From: Clusia tigrina
Taxonomy: Eukaryota > Arthropoda > Insecta > Diptera > Clusiidae
Assembly: GCA_920105625.2 (NCBI GenBank)
Contig: CAKKTE020000090.1
Coordinates: 325,501-389,500 of the forward strand
Reading direction: 5' to 3'
DNA: 64,000 nt
Shown here: positions 21,771 to 35,548 of the stretch, piece after piece
Numbering within the stretch: position 1 is the stretch's first letter
How the letters are laid out: each line of letters starts with the position of its first letter
Position numbers and translations under genes: made by a program
The notes under the pieces: generated by a model
Told to the model about the DNA's origin: nothing
Databases searched by the model: none
What the model saw: the letters and a program-made list of their open reading frames with translations, nothing else

Positions 21771-22430
21771 TGGATGGCGAAAACAGCACGATATGATAAA
21801 GCAAATAAATCGTGAATATACATTTGCACGGAAAGCACTAGAAAGTCAAAGGTCAGTTTTCCCTCAAGTCCTGTTGTCAGCGCATGGGGAGGTTAAAAGC
21901 CGAGACGAAATTGTATTTGAATTTAATGAGATGCTGAGTAGGCCCTTTATTACATTCATTGCATATCGATTCCCTTTTGCAAATTTATATTAATAAACTG
22001 TCATCACAAATTGATGATCCTGGGGCATTGCATTGGCTACATTCGCAAGAAACCGACGAAACTCCGTAGTCGTTGAGAAGATGTCAGAGGACGGTCCAAC
22101 ATATTATGAGGAAAATAAAAATAAGGAAATGCGATGAGGATCTGCTATTGATTTTCGCTATACGTTGGGATAGTGTTCGTATCAAACATATTGACCTCTT
22201 TACACATAAATCTTGCCACTTGCAAAAATTCTTCATCATAATTTGAAAAACGTTGGGAATCATAGGCATTCATAAAATTACAAATAAATATTTGGTTAAA
22301 TCAAAGTAATGTACAAATTTACCAGTAAATAGTTAAATTTATTTAATTTATATAGTTGAATCGTATTTTTATCCAAAAGAAACAGCACAGCATTCAAACG
22401 AGTAAAGATGTCTGAAATCGGGTTAGAATA
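21771..22430. other. Unassigned DNA
   Basis: No supported feature. The 66-codon frame at 21793-21993 shows no domain. Confidence 0.35.
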
Positions 22431-23360
22431 ACTTCGAAATACCCTTTACCTTTCCTTGTGCGTGCGAGTTCAACTATGGGGATGTTTTCTTCATAAATCA
22501 TCATTAGAAGCATATCTACGGTAATGTTCGGTAGGGTACCTTGAATTCATTATATTAGAGGAAGGCGTGGCCTTTATCTGCTCGACCCCATTTCCTGTGT
22601 ATGGTTTGTAGGGTCAATATCCGTGCTAATATAAAATTTCGCCCAAAAATATTGTATAGTTCGTAAGTTATAAAAATTTGTCAATGGTGGGCGTGGCTGC
22701 AAAAATTACCCGCCCATTTTGTGTGTGATGTTTTATGTTAGTACCTGCAACTTTCCTGCGAAAAGTCGTTGATAAATCTTTAATTGGAACCTAGTAATAA
22801 TGTTTGGTTAATTGTGGATGTGGCAGTAGTATTATGATCGCCATATACATTTCTGCAAATTTATTCCTATAGCATCAATACGAGCATAAGTAGTTTTTAA
22901 TTTTAGTCCCAAAAGTTCCTTATGTATATCAAAAGTGGACGTGACCTACCTCTGATCAACCTCATTTTTTTGCAGTTAGCTTTATAATGTCCACATGTTG
23001 CTTCTCTTAATTTCGTCCATAAATCTCTTATGGATCTTAAGTTATAAATATTGGTTAATAGTGATCGTGGTAGTTAATATATGCCCAATTATTGCATAGT
23101 GTTTAGTAGGAGCCACATCTACATTTGTCTAAATCGGTCCGTGCAGCAATCTGGTTCTGTATCTTTGTCCAGACTATACTTTGGCAAAGGTTCATTAAGA
23201 TAGATCCAACGGTGTAGAAAAAAGCGGCCACGGACGGACATATAAAATCAAAGTTGTTCAGAAAGTGATTCTGATCATATTTCTCCATACCTACCACGCC
23301 TCCTTCTTGTAGTTGCAACCCCTCTCAAAAGTACAAAGGTAAAGGGTAATGGATATAAAA
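22431..23360. repeat. Possible dispersed repeat with 'GGCGTGGC' blocks
   Basis: Spaced 'GGGCGTGGC'-like blocks (near 22565, 22690) and the stretch 'ACGGACGGACATATAAAATC...CAGAAAGTGATTCTGATCAT' near 23231-23278 resemble non-coding repeats seen widely in fly genomes. The flanking TACCCTTTACCTTT (near 22440) and its complement (near 23340) may be an inverted pair marking its ends. I cannot name the family. Confidence 0.4.
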
Positions 23361-24408
23361 ACACTGGTGAGTTTTACCCTATTATTAAATCCCCAACATG
23401 AATTTCACACTCGAGAGAGGGGCCACGTGATTTCTTTATCGTTACTCTCATCATTTATCACTGCTCAGATATAAACACAATCTTATTGATTACGGATATG
23501 TAGTAGCTTTAAACAAATTGGCAATTAAGCCCTGATGAGACATAGATATTTCAAAGATTCGTATCCATGTCTTATTTGCAGCATCGTGAACCAACCAAAT
23601 ATGAAGCACAGTTGACGATAGTCATGTATGTATATTTTAACAAAATCACCGTGGCATCGTTAGACATGTTTATTTATTCTCTCATACTATTAGGCATAAA
23701 CGATATTGACATCTCTTTGGCACTAATGGAACCAATGCAGAGGAAAAAAGCAACCAGTGATTCGTGAGTCGCAAACAGTAAATATAACAATTGATACAAG
23801 GTTAAATGTGCACCAAAAGAAAAAATAGACACAAATGCTTTTGAGTGAACGTTTTTAGTTATATATAATATAATATATAGAAACGTCCAGATATGACTTC
23901 AGGTTATCATTCTGCAATCCTTAACGATGATGTAAAGTTGCAACACTGGCAAGGTCCATATAAAGTCATTAAATTAGTGCGTGATGAACAACGTTAGGTA
24001 GAGAGTGTAAATTTTTTGATTAAAATTATTGCCGGTTCACTTAAATTGTGTTCAGAACGATGAACTTTCATATTGATATCTCGTTGTTCCTAATTATTAT
24101 ATTTGTAATCAGGAAAATGTCTTTAAGAATGTTATCACCGTCTGTCATAATATGAGATATAAACGATGTTGCTATCTTGTTTGCACTAAAGAATAAATAT
24201 CCCCTATATACAAGAACTCTCCACAAAGCAGAACAGAGAAACAAAGGTCATTCCAAAACAGCAGCTAGTGATTCGCTGGTCGCAAGTATCAATGATAGAA
24301 AGAGATTTTGCTCACATTCATTGAATCTTTCAAAATTATATATGTACATAAATGTTGCACATCTAAATCTTAACTGGAAAATGTATATCATAAATATATA
24401 AATAAATA
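23361..24408. other. AT-rich DNA with a small local duplication
   Basis: The segment 23695-23775 (ATAAACGAT...CAGTGATTCG) is echoed at 24160-24285. A possible LTR-element integrase tail 'LQHWQGPYKVIK' lies at about 23937-23975 on the plus strand, too short to call firmly. Confidence 0.35.
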
Positions 24409-25814
<1,406 letters not shown>

Positions 25815-25960
25815 TTTTTTCAAAATTCAGATCATTGCACCAGAGAATACAGACTCTTGTTTTGTTTAGTAGTGTGGCTGATGTTTTTTCAGAACCTCTC
25901 CATATAGGCAACTAATGATAAACAAAGACATGTTTTTTAAAACATTAGAAAATTTGACGA
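25815..25960. repeat. Dispersed repeat B, copy 2
   Basis: It matches 7050-7210 ('GACTCTTGTTTTG', 'CAACTAATGATAAACAAAGA'). It is non-coding. Confidence 0.65.
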
Positions 25961-26779
25961 TTAACTGTGCCTTCTCCGTGTTCTCTGATTGTACTTAGCT
26001 GGGACTAGTTCCTACACAAATTTGTCACCATGGTACAAAATCGCAGTGCCCGCCTGACCTTAGGATTTCTGCCATTTTTTATACCATTTACAACCATTGT
26101 GAATAGCGAGGCAAGAAACATAAATACCTATATGTGTACATGTATTATATTTCTGTGCACATGTACGTGTTTTAAGCTGAACGGAATGTTTCCTTCCATG
26201 CATATGTGCATAGAGTAAACGTGTCTGTATTTGACTGTGCACAACCTAATAGTGCGCAGATAGTTTGTTAACAGTTTCGGGCATCTGTGTGACTATAGTG
26301 GAGGAAAAAATAAATTTTAAGGGAGGAAATGCAATGACCATCGGGCAATAAGCAAGTAAATAAAGGATATAATACATGTAAATATATATTTTAGTATGTA
26401 TATTCCATTTGTTACTATACTACTCGTACTTGAATTTATCACCCAATTTCACAATTTTTTAGTTTTGAATTACTTTTGTACTATGAGTCTATTAGCAGAT
26501 ACTAAATATCGTATAGTAGTCCCGCCACTCCCAATATGATAAAATGTAAAAAAGCATATAATCATAAAAAGGGGTTGTCGGTTCTTTAACGCTAGTTTTC
26601 CATTTACACATGACCGAACTTCTTTATAAATGCAAATACATATACATATGTATGTTATGGGTCAAGTAATTTGTTAATTTCAATATGTTCCTTTTTGTGT
26701 TATTCGTGATATATTTTGCGTAATATAAACACAAACTTTCAACAAATTTAACTTTTTGAAATCACTTTCATATTATTAT
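25961..26779. other. Unassigned AT-rich DNA
   Basis: Contains short ACATATGTATG-type simple sequence and no supported gene. Confidence 0.4.
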
Positions 26780-26990
26780 TATTATATCTTAAACCATAAT
26801 TAATTATGAGTGCAAGGTGTTGGGGGAATGAGTACTAATTCTAGTTACAGAGGCCTTCGACTCGAAGAGAAAATGATTTTATATAAAGAAGCATTTTGGA
26901 GACCAAGCCCGTGGCAGGATTTGAACCTGCGACCCTCGGGGTGTGAGTCTAGCATGGTTACCACTAGGCCACAGAGGGCGGCTCACTCTC
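26780..26990 (-). mobile_element. tRNA-derived SINE, near complete
   Basis: On the minus strand the head (about 26905-26985) has an RNA polymerase III A box TGGCCTAGTGG and a B box GGTTCAAATCC at tRNA-like spacing, with a GCAGG/CCTGC T-stem. The 7-bp acceptor pairs only in its first four bases and the anticodon stem does not form, so this is not a working tRNA gene. An unrelated body follows ('CTCTTCGAGTCGAAGGCCTC'), then the conserved CATAATTAATTATGG and an (ATT)n tail near 26770-26785. Related copies are at 35400-35548 and, tail only, at 11107-11160. Pol III would transcribe it, and a LINE would be needed for movement. Confidence 0.85.
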
Positions 26991-28202
26991 TTATTATGTG
27001 TATTAATCTCACAGATTTGTACCATAAAAATTAAATTAGAAATCATCGATATGAGTAACTAATTCATTTACAGAACGCAAATTATATATGTATAAGGCTG
27101 GTATATAACGAGTTTCACTTATTGAGTAAATAAGCAAGCAACGCACTGTGAAACGAGCGCCGACAAATTACCCAAAAATGGTCGCATCATGTTGTAATTA
27201 TAAAAATATTTTATAAAAAATGTATTTCAAATACTTCATAAACTTTAATAGGTACTGAAAGACATGCTTTTTACAAAGAGTCGCATTCGTCGTGTAACAA
27301 GTTTTCAGAATGGTAATAATTTGAATTATGAAAGAACATTTTTTTGTTATTATAATTGTAATAATAACTAAAAAGCAGCATACCATCTTCAGTGTTTAGG
27401 AACCAAGCACCAGTAAAGAGGCAGTCCTATCATACCGTACGAAGAAGCATATAATTAAAAATAAAATTTTGGGTAAAAAATCTAAATGCATATAACTCAA
27501 TCAGACCCTTGCCTTATATTTTGATATGGTTAATACCATTCACTCCGAGTTTTTTCCAAGTTACAAAGCTTTCAAAAATTATAAAGAACTGTTATTTCCG
27601 CGACCGATTGTTTTATCTAAAATTACTAGCCCTCCTAAGTCTCATTAATGAAACTGCTACAGGCTTATTAAGTTCATGCCAAATTAAAGCAGATCTGAAA
27701 GTTGTTGTTGTTGAGTATAAGTGTGGTTTCGATGGTAGTTTAGGGTATACTATTTTACCTTACAAACATTTACAGTCGATTATCAAATGGATACATTTTA
27801 GCTTGTCGTTGTATCTATCGTAGAATTATCGAAAATAACATGGGAGAATAAGATTACCTTTGTCAGCACTTAATTTTCGCCCAATCAAATTTATTGTTAA
27901 CAAAGAAAACCTATCTTTAACTAGAAAGATATTTTGGAACGCATTGAATTTAAATCGTTTTGAATGTGATGGTACTTTAGAATGCGGTTGCAAATGTACT
28001 GGTCTATTATAAAATTCTATAAGTGCTTACTGCATATATCATACAAACTACCACTAAAATATTGGCGAGTAAAATGTTTTCAGAGCTAATAAACAATGGA
28101 TCCAAAAAGAGTTCCAAGGACAAATGGGATAGGTCAAACCGGGATACAGTACGTCTAATGCTTTCCATTTCCTCAAAAATATTTACATAAATATCATTTT
28201 AG
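26991..28202. other. AT-rich DNA without supported genes
   Basis: The 104-codon frame at 27509-27823 shows no domain I recognise. The stretch 27830-28020 has an open look ('NFRPIKFIVNKENLSLTRKI') but no identifiable family. Confidence 0.35.
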
Positions 28203-28340
28203 TTTGTTTAAAAAGTGTCAATTAATTTTACGAACGCTATGTAGTGGCAAAACCATAAATAATGAAATACATGAAACGTATGAAATCTGTATGGAGCAGT
28301 ATTCCTGGTATTACATTCCAATAACAACTCGCTAAGTACT
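28203..28340 (+). pseudogene. Possible exon scrap, chemoreceptor-like
   Basis: After a splice-acceptor-like 'ATATCATTTTAG' the plus strand reads an open stretch ending 'EICMEQYSWYYIPITTR', followed by stops at 28333-28335 and 28351-28353. The 'YxxxWYxxPIxxR' arrangement recalls the segment before the last membrane helix of insect odorant receptors, where an intron often precedes. The evidence is a weak motif of under 20 residues, no further exon was identified, and the reading frame is broken. It could equally be chance. Treat it as a lead only. Confidence 0.2.
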
Positions 28341-28534
28341 GATCCAAAGATGACAAATTATTAAATACAAGCAAGACAAATAGAAACAAGACTCAAGGAA
28401 ATTAGGAAATTTTAGAAATAATTCTAAAGAAGTTAGTAACAGAGATATTTCAGCCAATTTACTAATGGCTTCGGAACCGCGAATATCCATTTATGGGTTG
28501 CCCCATTAGTAAGAAACAGCCACATGGTGAAGAC

Positions 28535-29156
28535 TAGGCTTGGGTGAAGTGAACTGAAGTAACCGAACTGGTTCAGATCTGATAAACAAAATAGTTCACT
28601 TGCTCACTTGCTCACTTGCTCACTTGCTCACTTGCTGATTTGCTCATTTGTTCACTTGCTGACATTTTCACTTGCTTACTTATTCACTCATATATGAGCA
28701 GTTATCCGAATATATCCACACAAACATTATCTCGAATTATGTATGTATATGTAATTGAATGACGACATGTTGGTTCCAATTAGATTAGGAATTTAAAAAA
28801 TTTGGATACTCTTATTTATAATTTAAAATTGCTTACAGAGAATGTGAAATCGGTGAAATGTTTGAATAATGGCTCCTTGAAAAAAATACAGTGCTATATG
28901 GGGACATTTGGTTGAGAGCGCAGAACAAAAAAAGCGCCAAGTTCAAGTATAGCTCTCTGCTTTTTTCCACTTTTTATGAACAAACGAACGAACGAAAGAG
29001 TAAATTAGGTAGGTGGGCAAGGGACATGTTTTGACAATCATGACATATTGAACGCATCTGAACTAACTGAGCAAACTGACAATACACAACCTAGCAAAGA
29101 CAATATACAACGTAAATACGTAAATACTCTCAGCTGAACGACCAAGTCCAACTCTA
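28535..29156. mobile_element. hAT-type MITE, 622 bp, 8-bp target duplication
   Basis: It starts TAGGCTTGGG and ends, reversed, TAGAGTTGGA, with GTGAAGAC duplicated exactly on both sides (28527-28534 and 29157-29164). Short TAG-type ends with 8-bp duplications are typical of hAT elements. A second copy starts with the same TAGGCTTGGGT at 43284, which confirms the left boundary. It contains an 8-bp tandem repeat and no coding region. Confidence 0.85.
28597..28676. repeat. 8-bp tandem repeat CACTTGCT, 10 units
   Basis: Five perfect CACTTGCT units followed by five units, some diverged. The related MITE at 43284 carries a more degenerate version of the same array (about 43420-43490), so the array belongs to the element. 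Confidence 0.9.
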
Positions 29157-29164
29157 GTGAAGAC

Positions 29165-32100
29165 ATTAGGCAGAAAATCTAAATGTTCAAAATTAAGTTT
29201 TTTCAGATATTGAAAGAGTGTGAAAAAATGTCACATAAAACTCCGTAGTAGTTTTTAATGCAGTGGGACAGTAAGATTGAAAGTTTCAGCTAATTTACAA
29301 ATTGGGATTGCCATCACACCCATATTGCAGAATCAAAGCCATCAAAGTCCATTGTCCTCTTGATCATATACAATAAAATGTAAATATACAATTAATTATA
29401 TAAAAAAAAATATTTTTATATACTCGTAGATGGCTGTTGTTGTTGTGAAACAATATTAAATATTTTTGTACACAAGTTTCTTTTGATGGTTGCACGATAT
29501 GTACAAAATTTGTGTGGGCAATGAGGATCGAAAATCTTATTAGATACTTATAGTTTGAAGAACCTTTATTATGGTAAATTAAAGTCTTTAATACAGAACT
29601 CCAATAGGAGCGAGATCGATCATCGCCAAAGCAAATAAAATGGAATAGTTTTCTATTATTTTCATACTCAAAGTCTACAATCAAATTACAAAATGCTTCA
29701 TTTATAACAAATTTTGCATAATGTAATTATTTATTTTAAAATTGCAGATCTCGTATACATTTTTTTCCTAGTTTCTGTTAATAGTTGCAAATTTAAAAAA
29801 ACTTACCTTTTATATGTATGTACGTATGTATTGATTAAAAATCTAATTTTCAATTCGTAACTAAAGCATATTTGAAAATGTGTTACTTTTAAATTGTGTG
29901 TAATTTTATTCAAATAATCATCAAAGAAATATAAATAAACAATTTAAAAAATTAAGATTCTAAGAATTTATTTATCTTATAAATAAAATAAAAATATATT
30001 TGAAAATGCCAAAACTTATTCAGTTTTAATAAATGTTTTCTCCAAACTTACGGACGTAAATTTTTCGGAAATGTGATTATGAAAATTTCTATGTTGTTAA
30101 GTTTAAACATTTTTTTCAGGAAGTAAGATTTTTTTTGACAACTACAAAAAGTGAATATGTCTATTTTACAATGTGAAGCTTCTTTCGTATAATTTTATTT
30201 GTTCGCAGTCACAAGTCGTTTCCAATCATTGAGCTAAGATGCACAAACACGTAAAATCATAGAATCATAAAATACTTTAAATCTTATTGCAACTTGACTT
30301 TTTTACTACACAAAATGATCGCTATTGGTAGATTGAAGTTCCTAAGGTCAAAAATTATAGGAACGTGGCATGGGTAAGGGCTTTACATTAGAACTTGTAA
30401 TGGCTGCTTATGTCCCTCCATTTATGTCTGGATTTATGTTTCCGTCCGTGTTTAAACAAGGTATTAAAATCAGAGGTGGAAATCGATATTTATGATATGT
30501 TTAAAAAAACCCGAAAATAGTATGTTTTTTAATTTCATTCAGAATAAAACCAAAAAATGTGTTGTTTTCAAATTTTATTCCTAGTTATTCTTCCTTTTCA
30601 TGTAACTTTTTGTATTAAGTACTCGTACGTTTCTAGGAAAGCTATTCAATAAGTTCATAAAGCTCCAAATATAAATTGCTGCTTGACGATTAGAATCCGT
30701 GGGATTGTTATTTTATTCTTTTTGAAACCCTGTTAATTTAAACAATTTTGTCAAATTACTGATATTTGGTTGGGAAATTTTTAACAAGAACGTTTTCGTT
30801 TTGAACCGAACTTTAGTAAGCCGAGGCTAAACCTAAATTGGTGTTTTTAATAATAATTTCTTTCAAATTATAGAAATGCCAAATACCAATTAAGTTAATA
30901 TATAAAATAACCTCCTGATCATTTCTCGAACCTGATTTCATATTGCTTTTCAGACAATATGCAGTTATTGATGAGATTTATCTTGATTATTTGTATTCTG
31001 TTAAACTACTTTTCATGTCCATTAAAATATGTGTAATGGAGTCAAAACGCTACTTCTTGGTAGCAATCATAGAACCTCTGCATATCCTTTTCTTGCAAAC
31101 GGGGCTAAAAGATATCACAGAGTTGATTCAATCACCATAGAATCGATTGACCGTATACCTACGGTTTGTGGCATCAATTCGACGATGATGTTTACAAAAT
31201 ATTTGCAAATATTCCAATATTAAAATTCAAAGACCTACTGCTACTATTGTACATTGTGTTTGTGTAGTCATGAGCCATAACAAGTGAAGATGCTCGGATA
31301 ACGATATTTTCAGATCCATGCTTTTCATGGTTTCCTTTCTTCATAAACAAAAATATTGTAATTGTATGACCGATGATCGCTATAGTAATATTTTGAAAAA
31401 CATGCCGATATTTATCATATTGCCGAGCAAATATCATATTCTGTCAAACAATGGTCCATGCGACTTTTATGGTGTGTAAGAGTTTATGAAAATTAAAATG
31501 ACGAAAATATTGGAATATATCTGTGAATACTAACAAAGATATGTAGCTATTTGGATAATACATAGGAAATTGCGTCTACAAGTTCCACTGTACTTTCTCA
31601 ATAGATTTTTGAATAATTTAAAATATGATGTATGGATCCATTTCTTTTGACAGATACATCATATTCGTAATGATTCTTGAGAAAAAAAATGTAATTTAAA
31701 CTATTATATTTGCTTCTATATAAAGTGAACTATTTAATTTGTGTTTGAATTATTAAATCGTGTTAGATCAAATTTAAAGTCTACAACAAACAGTCACTAA
31801 TACGAGAAGTAAATTCAAGTAACACAATTTGTTTAATTTTTTCCAAACGACAAACAAACAAAACACACGGCAACATTTTAAAGTTAATGGTGCGAATACA
31901 TATGTAATGTATAAGAAATATTATATATACATATGATTAATTTGTTCAACACATGAAGTAATTTTGTCAAAATTGTGTATTTTTATAACATTATATCATT
32001 TATTCAAATTGTATACGCACAGAGGAAAAAGCAAGTTGGAAGCACGTAAATTGTGAAAATGACGTTACAAAATGTTCTCACTATGTAAAATGCTACCTAG

Positions 32101-33999
32101 AATAAATGTGCAGTTTCAAATACATACGTCAACCTCTTGTCAGCTATTCAATTAAATGTTTCTCACTTAGCTTTAATGTCCCATTCTCACTCTAACCAAT
32201 CAGAATTATGCGTTTACTGTAGAACATAATAATGCGATACTAAATTTTTACTTCTAATTTTGTGGCCGTTAAAATTTACAGTTTAGTAGTTCAAACTTCA
32301 ATGTAATCTGCTCACTATACCGCTATGGAAGAATTGAATTTCACAAAAAATCAAGTGTAATTTCAATGTTTTGTTTTAGTAACTAATAAAAAAATAAAAT
32401 AACAAAAATTTAAACAATAATAAAAACCAAAAAATTAAAATATAGAAATGTGATTTTGCTTATGTCTCAGCTTAAAATGTTTTTCTCTAACGTGGAAGAG
32501 TACTATACACAACGGAAGAGATGCCAACTCACTCGTTGCAGGGTTGACCAACATTCTTCTAATGTGCGTTCACTTATGGCAGCTGCATTATTTGAGCGGG
32601 ATAGTTGTAGCTGTAATATAAAAAAAATATGTAATTGATTTATTCATGTTTCTAAAATTGTAAACTTTATATAAATATACTACACTAAACACATTATTAT
32701 AGATTCAAGGAAATATGTTTCGAAATAGGCAATATGTAATTTTGAATAGAGGGAACATAACTAAGCAAATGCAGATCATTTCATGATAATGGAAGTTGTG
32801 TAAATTATTATGAAACGAAGAACGTATAATTCACGGTATTGCCACTGATCACGTTTAAGTAATCTAGATTTCGATACTCAATTTTAACTACAGTATTTTG
32901 AAAATAAAACTAATTATTCAAGTTAACATTTGTTAACAGTTAACCACTCATCTAACAGACGTTCTATACAGAAACCAATAAAAATTCCAAGTCAAAAAAT
33001 TATATACGGCCGATCGCAGCTCATTTATTTAAGCGAATTCGATAAGGTGTGTTCTAATTACATTCAAAATAATGGGTCCTTTGAACAAAGCTTGTAAAGG
33101 CAAATATTTCTGGAACTAATTCATATTAAAAAAATTTTAAACAGCTAAATAAGAAATTAATTCAAAGTTTTAAAAATGTTACAAATATGTAAATGAAATT
33201 TAAAATTATTGTTGATATTGATGCTACTGGCTTCATTTTATTGTGAATGCGTGAAAAATCAAACAGCTGTGTTAAAATATTTAATAGAAGTATCCAAAAA
33301 TATGGATCAGTGGCAGAAAATGATCCAAATATTTTAAGCAGTAAGAAAGGCCTTCCCACCATAAATCACTAATTATGAAAAAAAATTCATGAAAAATACT
33401 CTTTTCAGATTTGATACAAAAACAATACCGATAAAGAAAATAATTAAGGAATAATTGTAGTCAGTCGTACCAACTAACACAAATACACTACTATACTTTA
33501 ATTATACAATAATTCGATCATATTTTAATTTATATGCAAATTTAGTACCCTGAATAGCTTAATAATAATTAAAAAACGGTGCTCTTCAACTCTTCAATAA
33601 TAGATATCTAGGTATTTTTATTGTTCCCTTTGTTCTTAAGATTCTTTTCAACAAAACAAGAAAGCGCACGTGATTGGGACCCTTATTTTCACCCAACTTA
33701 GCACAGATCATATAATAATCAATCAACTGCATATAAAATTTCATCCAAGACTTTTTTGGTTCTAAAGAGAGGCGTGTGAAAATTTAGTACAGTTTATTTG
33801 GATGTTAAAACTTCACCAAATATAATATTGCATTCAAAGAGGTGTTTTGTTATTGAAATCTTCAATTAGAGGTAAACGTACAATAAAAGTGTTTTGCTTT
33901 AAAAGTCTGAAGCATATAAGCGATAGGCGAATGTGGATAAACCTATTCAGTACATTGATATTTGCTCAAATGCATTCCAACAATGTGTGTGCAGTTCAT
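29165..33999. other. 4.8 kb of AT-rich DNA without supported features
   Basis: No frame over about 110 codons, no TIR pair, no LTR and no RNA gene could be recognised. Small frames (29364-29684, 30943-31140, 31192-31437, 32450-32638, 33162-33362) lack domains. This could be unique intergenic or intronic DNA. Confidence 0.45.
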
Positions 34000-34566
34000 A
34001 ACATATGTAATATATGAAAATGAAAAAGCGGATAGTCTTGCTAGGAATGGCAGCCACACCTTTTATTGGACCTGAACCATTCTATGGCATAGGGGCAAAT
34101 AGCATAACAGATATGTTAAGACAGGAGGAAAAATCCAGAAGATCACGCTACTGGGCCTCACTACCAAAACTTAGACAATCCAACTTCATGATTGGGGACT
34201 ACAACTCAAAACGCGCAGCTCTGGATCTACAGTTGAACAAAAACAATCACAGGCCACTGTCGTTTAAGAAGCCACTTCATGAAACTGGGACTCTCTCCAG
34301 TAAACACGTGTAGGATCTGCACGGAGGCAGAAGAAACACCAGAGCACATTCTAAGGAACTGCGAAGCCTTAGCTCGCAATAGGAACAAATATCTGGGGCA
34401 TTACTGGCCCGAGGGCAGAGACATTCGAGCAATGAACCCCAACTCAGTGCTAAGTTTCCTTAGAACTATTGGACTAATGGAAGAATTTTAATAGGTACAT
34501 GTAGGAAGAGTATAATAGATCAAATTGGTCGAGGTACATTTTCCCTCTTTATTTCATTCATTCATT
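34000..34566 (+). pseudogene. LINE ORF2 3' end, RNase H tail and Cys/His region
   Basis: It begins within RNase H at 'NEKADSLARNGS', then after a frameshift reads 'TPFIGPEPFYGIG', 'YWASLPKLRQSNFMIGDYNS' and, after another shift, the C-terminal zinc-binding-like cluster 'CRICTEAEETPEHILRNC' with a final helix, stopping at 34489-34491. This is the C-terminus of an RNase H-bearing LINE related to, but distinct from, the one at 53-64 kb. The 3' UTR ends in (ATTC)n at 34551-34573. The copy is 5'-truncated. A possible weak target duplication (ATGTAATATA near 34002 and ATGTAAAAATA near 34575) is seen. Confidence 0.85.
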
Positions 34567-34573
34567 CATTCAT

Positions 34574-35399
34574 TATGTAAAAATAAGTGGATTTATTCAA
34601 TTCAAACGGGACTATGACGTGATGTTTAATAACCATAAAAAGATTATTCTGTATTATTGTAATCGTTCTTGTTTCCATTTATTTTCAATATCAACTGCGT
34701 GAAAGTAATAGCTTAAAAGTGGCAATTTATTTTAAAAAGTTTTTGTATTTAAATTTGATGATGAAATTCTATTTGTGATGTCCGTTTCGTTAACCTCAAA
34801 TGCTATGCAAAGAATCTAAAAAATATCTTAATTATACTAAATTTCCAACCTGTGAATTGATCTAAACTATGTGTGCAAACTAATTACGCCCAGTTTTATG
34901 CTAATAATGCGATTGTATTGAATTCAATATATTTTCGTCTCTTAGAACAGTGGTTTATAAAACTATAAAAATCAAAAACAAATTATACAAAGAATGATAT
35001 TTCTTGCAGATATAATTGATGGCTTGAAGTAGGTGCACAATTTTTAATTGGTTAAATTGGTGGGGTATTCAAATAATCTACAGTACGAAATGTGTTTTAA
35101 CCTTTTTATTGGTATGTTTATTAAAATACTGTTTTACATTTCAAGCCACTGAATGTATACAAAATCAACTATTAAAATTTTAATAAAAAAACAAAAATGT
35201 ACAAACATTTAACTGGAAACTGAGTAATCTAATACGATTGGGAGTGTCAATTGACGTTATTTTAATAAGTATTTTATGCATGTTAAATAAATAGAAACAT
35301 TTTTGAAAATTTTTTCGAAATTTTACACTGACAATTAAATTTTGTATTACTTTTTTCAAAAAAAAAGAAACACATTAAAACAGTTATTCAGTCCAACTA
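34574..35399. other. Unassigned AT-rich DNA
   Basis: No supported feature. Confidence 0.4.
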
Positions 35400-35548
35400 A
35401 ATAGATCCGCAAGATATTCGGAGAATAAGCAGTAGCAACTAGGCCTTAGAAAGACGTATTACGAGAATACGTTCTGTGGAGGATTAGAGTTCAAAACCCT
35501 ACGACTTTGAGACTAGCATGCATACAGCTAGACTACGGTGCGATACTT
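35400..35548 (-). mobile_element. tRNA-derived SINE, degraded second copy
   Basis: On the minus strand it has the A box TAGTCTAGCTG and shares 'CATGCTAGWCTCA' and a disrupted B box region ('TTTTGAACTCTAATCC') with the SINE at 26780-26990, followed by the shared AAGGCCT and CTTGC body motifs. It is more diverged and its tail is not clear. Confidence 0.65.

Noticed and set aside
26905..26985. A tRNA gene on the minus strand
   Set aside because: A and B boxes are present, but the acceptor and anticodon stems do not pair and a SINE body and tail follow, so it is a tRNA-derived SINE head.
31192..31437. An 81-codon minus-strand frame with a hydrophobic stretch as a receptor exon
   Set aside because: No splice pattern or family motif supports it.
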